Both the position numbers and the translations under genes were made by a program. Shown here one piece after another: positions 4,661 through 7,106 of a DNA stretch of 7,106 nt; position 1 is the stretch's first letter, and each line of letters starts with the position of its first letter. Source of the stretch: Bacteroidota bacterium (lineage in GTDB: Bacteria > Bacteroidota > Bacteroidia > UBA7662 > CANHCV01); NCBI GenBank assembly GCA_027488715.1, contig JAIYBD010000255.1, positions 1 through 7,106 of the forward strand. Reading direction: 5' to 3'. The notes beneath the pieces were generated by a model, which saw only the letters and a list, made by a program, of their open reading frames with translations, searched no databases and was not told where the DNA came from.

Positions 4661-6586
4661 TGGTGGTTTGGATTTGCGAATAACCAAAGGTACTTTTTCT
4701 ACAGTAATCAAACTCTCATCTAAGCCAAACCATCGTTCGGGAGAAGCTGTCAATCCTTTGATGATCATGTAACTATTCATTACGAATTGTTGACCAATGG
4801 GTAGATCGTTTTCATAGCTCAGCTCTTCTTCCACAATAACAAATCGGAAATCGCCCAAGTAGGGTTTACTCTTGGTATAGCTGTGGTAATTCTCGTCCAA
4901 CTTAATTTCCTCATTTTTTACCATGTCGGAAATAATCTGGCGTAGGTAACTATTAACGCGCTGTTGAACCCGAAATCCGAGTCGCATTTTTACTCGATAA
5001 ACGTCGTTCGGGTAATGCGTGAAAACCTTATACTCCAAAGTATAGGGTTCATCGGTTACTTCAATATTTACGAACCAATAGAAATCTGCACGTTTTGGAC
5101 GTTTTTCCAAAATAGAGTGAAGAATTTTCGATTCCACCGTGTCATCGCCCAGCGCTTTGCTCATGAAAACCAAGTGGGTCGCAAATTTGGGCAAGGTGAG
5201 GTCATTGCTCAAGGCAACTAAATCATTTCGGTATTTCGAGATGGAAACCAAATCGGCATAATCGGTTTTGATTTTATGTGCGGCGTAAACTACAAACATC
5301 AACAAAAACAAGAAAGCTGAAATGATCAAGGTGATGTATCCGCCTTCCATGAATTTGAAAAGATTCGCAATTAAAAACCCGCCTTCAACAAAAACATAAA
5401 CCCCTAGAAATAACCCAACTAAAATATAGGACCAGCGTTTTACCATCCGTAAATAAATGGCCAGCAAAAGAGTGGTCATGATCATGGTAATCGTAATGGC
5501 CAATCCGTAAGCACCTTCCATAGCCGAAGATTCCTGGAAATATAGAATGATGAAAACACATCCCAAATACAGCGCGCTATTCACCAAGGGGATGTAAATC
5601 TGTCCTTTGAGGTTGGATGGGAATTTTACTTTTACCTTGGGGAATAAATTGAGTCGAATGGCCTCGGAAACCAAGGTGTATGAACCGGTAATCAGCGCTT
5701 GGCTGGCAATGATGGCCGCTAACGTGGCGATGGCTACGCCAAAAATGAGAAACCATTGCGGCATCACCGAATAAAATGGGTTGGTTGCCAATACCTCACC
5801 GGTATGATTCAACAAGTAGGCGCCTTGTCCCATGTAGTTCAAAAGCAAAGCAAGTTTCACAAATCCCCAACTTAACTGAATGTTCTTTTTTCCGCAGTGT
5901 CCTAAATCAGAATACAAAGCTTCTGCACCCGTGGTACATAGAAATACAGCTCCTAGAATAACGAAGCTGTTGGGCGATTCAGTAAGTAAACGGTAAGCAT
6001 AAACTGGATTGATGGCTTTCAGAATATCGGCATTGAAGGAAAGTTGATAAACACCTAAGGTGCCTAACATGACGAACCAGAGGAACATGACCGGACCAAA
6101 ACTTCGACCAACAATGGCAGTACCGAAACGTTGAAACAAGAAAATAACCGAAATGATGGCGATGGTAATCGAAATCGTTTCGGTATTGGTGATGGCCGGA
6201 TTCACTTGACGCAATCCCTCAATGGCCGAAGAAACGGAAATGGGAGGGGTAATGATTCCATCGGCCAGCAACGTAGCTCCACCCACCATGGCCAAATAAA
6301 TCAACCACGTTTTATTTCGTTTTACCAACGAATAAAGGGAAAAGATTCCACCTTCTCCATTGTTGTCGGCCCTCAGAGTTAAAATGATATATTTCAGCGT
6401 AGTTTGAAGGGTTAAAGTCCAAAAAACGCAGGAAATAGCTCCAAAAATGGTGGATTCTTGAATGGGAGCACTTCCAACGATGGCCTTCATCACATACAAA
6501 GGCGAAGTGCCAATGTCGCCGTAAATAATTCCAAGAGTAACCAATAAACCGGCAGCCGAAAGGCGATGGTGATTTTGATGCGACAT
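4637..6586 (-). CDS. kup: Kup-family potassium uptake transporter
   Basis: A 649-aa inner-membrane K+ transporter of the KUP/HAK/KT family, thought to import K+ together with protons. The N-terminus carries the family signature GIIYGDIGTSPLYV, with Asp24 matching the E. coli Asp23 position. Then come the NNGEGGIFSLY loop (75-85) and LLADGIITPPISVSSAIEGL (106-125), whose Glu123 aligns with a functionally important Glu of E. coli Kup. About twelve hydrophobic segments fill residues 12 to roughly 450. The remaining 200 or so residues form a soluble cytoplasmic domain ending in KSKPPKLKRIEV. Length compares with 622 aa in E. coli. The ATG at 6586 (MSHQNHHRLSAAG) was chosen because the upstream TTG frame extension begins inside the -7 box TAAATTTG. 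It is transcribed alone, flanked by a convergent unit and by the terminator of the T9SS cargo gene. There is no kdp or trk gene nearby. Confidence 0.96.
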   Translation of the reverse strand: MSHQNHHRLSAAGLLVTLGIIYGDIGTSPLYVMKAIVGSAPIQESTIFGAISCVFWTLTLQTTLKYIILTLRADNNGEGGIFSLYSLVKRNKTWLIYLAMVGGATLLADGIITPPISVSSAIEGLRQVNPAITNTETISITIAIISVIFLFQRFGTAIVGRSFGPVMFLWFVMLGTLGVYQLSFNADILKAINPVYAYRLLTESPNSFVILGAVFLCTTGAEALYSDLGHCGKKNIQLSWGFVKLALLLNYMGQGAYLLNHTGEVLATNPFYSVMPQWFLIFGVAIATLAAIIASQALITGSYTLVSEAIRLNLFPKVKVKFPSNLKGQIYIPLVNSALYLGCVFIILYFQESSAMEGAYGLAITITMIMTTLLLAIYLRMVKRWSYILVGLFLGVYVFVEGGFLIANLFKFMEGGYITLIISAFLFLLMFVVYAAHKIKTDYADLVSISKYRNDLVALSNDLTLPKFATHLVFMSKALGDDTVESKILHSILEKRPKRADFYWFVNIEVTDEPYTLEYKVFTHYPNDVYRVKMRLGFRVQQRVNSYLRQIISDMVKNEEIKLDENYHSYTKSKPYLGDFRFVIVEEELSYENDLPIGQQFVMNSYMIIKGLTASPERWFGLDESLITVEKVPLVIRKSKPPKLKRIEV

Positions 6587-6604
6587 TTTCTTAATATAGT
6601 GAGG

Positions 6605-6636
6605 CAAATTTAATGGACATTTTGGAGAAATTGCAA
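6605..6636 (-). promoter_or_regulatory. kup promoter (TTG - 21 bp - TAAATTTG)
   Basis: On the minus strand a TTG at 6636-6634 is followed after 21 bp by TAAATTTG (6612-6605), an exact TAnnTTTG -7 box. The ATG of kup follows 18 bp later behind an A/T-rich leader (TATATTAAGAAA). This is the only candidate in the window with both -33 and -7 elements at near-normal spacing. The -33 element lies immediately beside the terminator of the upstream gene. Confidence 0.65.
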
Positions 6637-6637
6637 T

Positions 6638-6668
6638 AAAAAAGGGGCTGATTTCTCAGCCCCTTTTT
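6638..6668 (-). terminator. Intrinsic terminator of the T9SS cargo gene
   Basis: On the minus strand a 13-bp perfect stem (AAAAAGGGGCTGA with its complement) closes on a GAAA tetraloop and is followed by a run of six T. It begins 15 bases after the cargo gene stop codon and ends just before the kup -33 element, insulating kup from read-through. Confidence 0.93.
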
Positions 6669-6683
6669 GAAAGTCATAAATGT

Positions 6684-7106
6684 TTATTTGGAGAATTTCT
6701 CAGTTGATAAAATTCCATTCGAAATCACATTCAAGAAGTAAATTCCGTGAGGCAAAGTACTTGTTGAAATTTGAAGTGTTGAGCTTCCTTTACCAAGAGA
6801 TTTAGTCTCTTTCTGAACCAATTTACCCGTTACATCCAAAATAGAAACAGTGGCAATTTCAGATTTCGAGGTTGAAACCGCAACATTCAAAACATCTTGA
6901 ACGGGATTCGGATAAACCGATCCGATTACTACGCCACTTTTATTAAAGGTTACAGCAACAACAACGGAATACGTTGATGCACCATTGAAATCTACTTGCT
7001 TGATGCGGTAGTACAACGTTGTTCCTAAAATGGAAGCATTTTGATCGGTAAAGGAATAATTTCCACCCAAACTTCCTTTGCTATCTACGTTGCCAATGCT
7101 TTCAAA
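6684..7106 (-). CDS. T9SS cargo protein, C-terminal end with type A sorting domain (runs off right edge)
   Basis: The last 140 residues of a secreted protein whose start lies beyond the right edge; the frame is open to the window end, so internal TTG or Met positions are not real starts. The first part, FESIGNVDSKGS through YYRIKQVDFNGASTYSVVV, is the module that often precedes the sorting signal in Bacteroidota exoproteins. The last 79 or so residues form a type A T9SS sorting domain (TIGR04183 type): SVYPNPVQDVLNV, then VSILDVTGKLVQKE, LPHGIYFLNVI and the basic C-terminal EKFSK. Such domains direct transport through the outer membrane by the type IX system and are usually removed on attachment or release. 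The catalytic or binding part is outside the window, so the function of the cargo cannot be told. A strong terminator follows. Confidence 0.92.
   Translation of the reverse strand, partial: FESIGNVDSKGSLGGNYSFTDQNASILGTTLYYRIKQVDFNGASTYSVVVAVTFNKSGVVIGSVYPNPVQDVLNVAVSTSKSEIATVSILDVTGKLVQKETKSLGKGSSTLQISTSTLPHGIYFLNVISNGILSTEKFSK

Noticed and set aside
6587..6607. Upstream TTG start for kup
   Set aside because: The TTG is part of the TAAATTTG -7 box, so it would not be on the mRNA.
1..7106. CRISPR array, insertion sequence, tRNA/rRNA, riboswitch, phage or defence system
   Set aside because: No spaced direct repeats, terminal inverted repeats with a transposase, cloverleaf-like segments or defence-type domains were seen on either strand.

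Overview
The window looks like ordinary chromosomal DNA of a member of the phylum Bacteroidota, probably flavobacteria-like. Four things point there: the gene order bamD, rpoZ-type omega, coaBC, DUF4835/PorD; a type IX secretion (T9SS) type A C-terminal sorting domain; a short Hc1-type histone-like protein; and TAnnTTTG -7 promoter boxes with A-rich leaders in place of clear Shine-Dalgarno sites. All assignments come from reading the sequence and recalling protein families; no database search was run.

Left part (1-2763), minus strand: a compact operon read right to left. It begins with a lipoprotein of the BamD family (outer-membrane protein assembly), then a small omega-type RNA polymerase subunit 2 bp downstream, then bifunctional CoaBC (phosphopantothenate to phosphopantetheine, for coenzyme A) after 7 bp, then, after 9 bp, the N-terminal half of a DUF4835/PorD-type secreted protein that runs off the left edge. 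The spacing implies one transcript from a promoter just upstream of bamD.

Middle (2764-4629), plus strand: a divergent 116-bp region carries a -7 box for each direction. It leads into a PLP-dependent alpha-oxoamine synthase/serine palmitoyltransferase-like enzyme. Two T10 tracts follow, then a 59-aa Hc1 histone-like gene with extremely biased codons, closed by a strong intrinsic terminator. The roughly 200 bp between that terminator and kup holds a 45-codon open frame of unknown status and a cluster of GCGATT/AATCGC hexamers.

Right part (4630-7106), minus strand: a Kup-family potassium transporter with its own promoter and a weak terminator overlapping its last codons. Upstream of it is the 3' end of a T9SS cargo protein with a strong terminator that abuts the kup promoter.

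The genes are mostly housekeeping and envelope functions: outer-membrane assembly, T9SS, possibly sphingolipid or sulfonolipid synthesis, and K+ uptake. I see no mobile element, CRISPR array, defence system, tRNA or rRNA. No clear undescribed multi-gene system is present. The points most worth a second look are the replaced catalytic-type residues in CoaC, the histone gene with its T-tract upstream region, the unassigned acyl-CoA/amino acid specificity of the oxoamine synthase, and the unexplained segment at 4423-4629.
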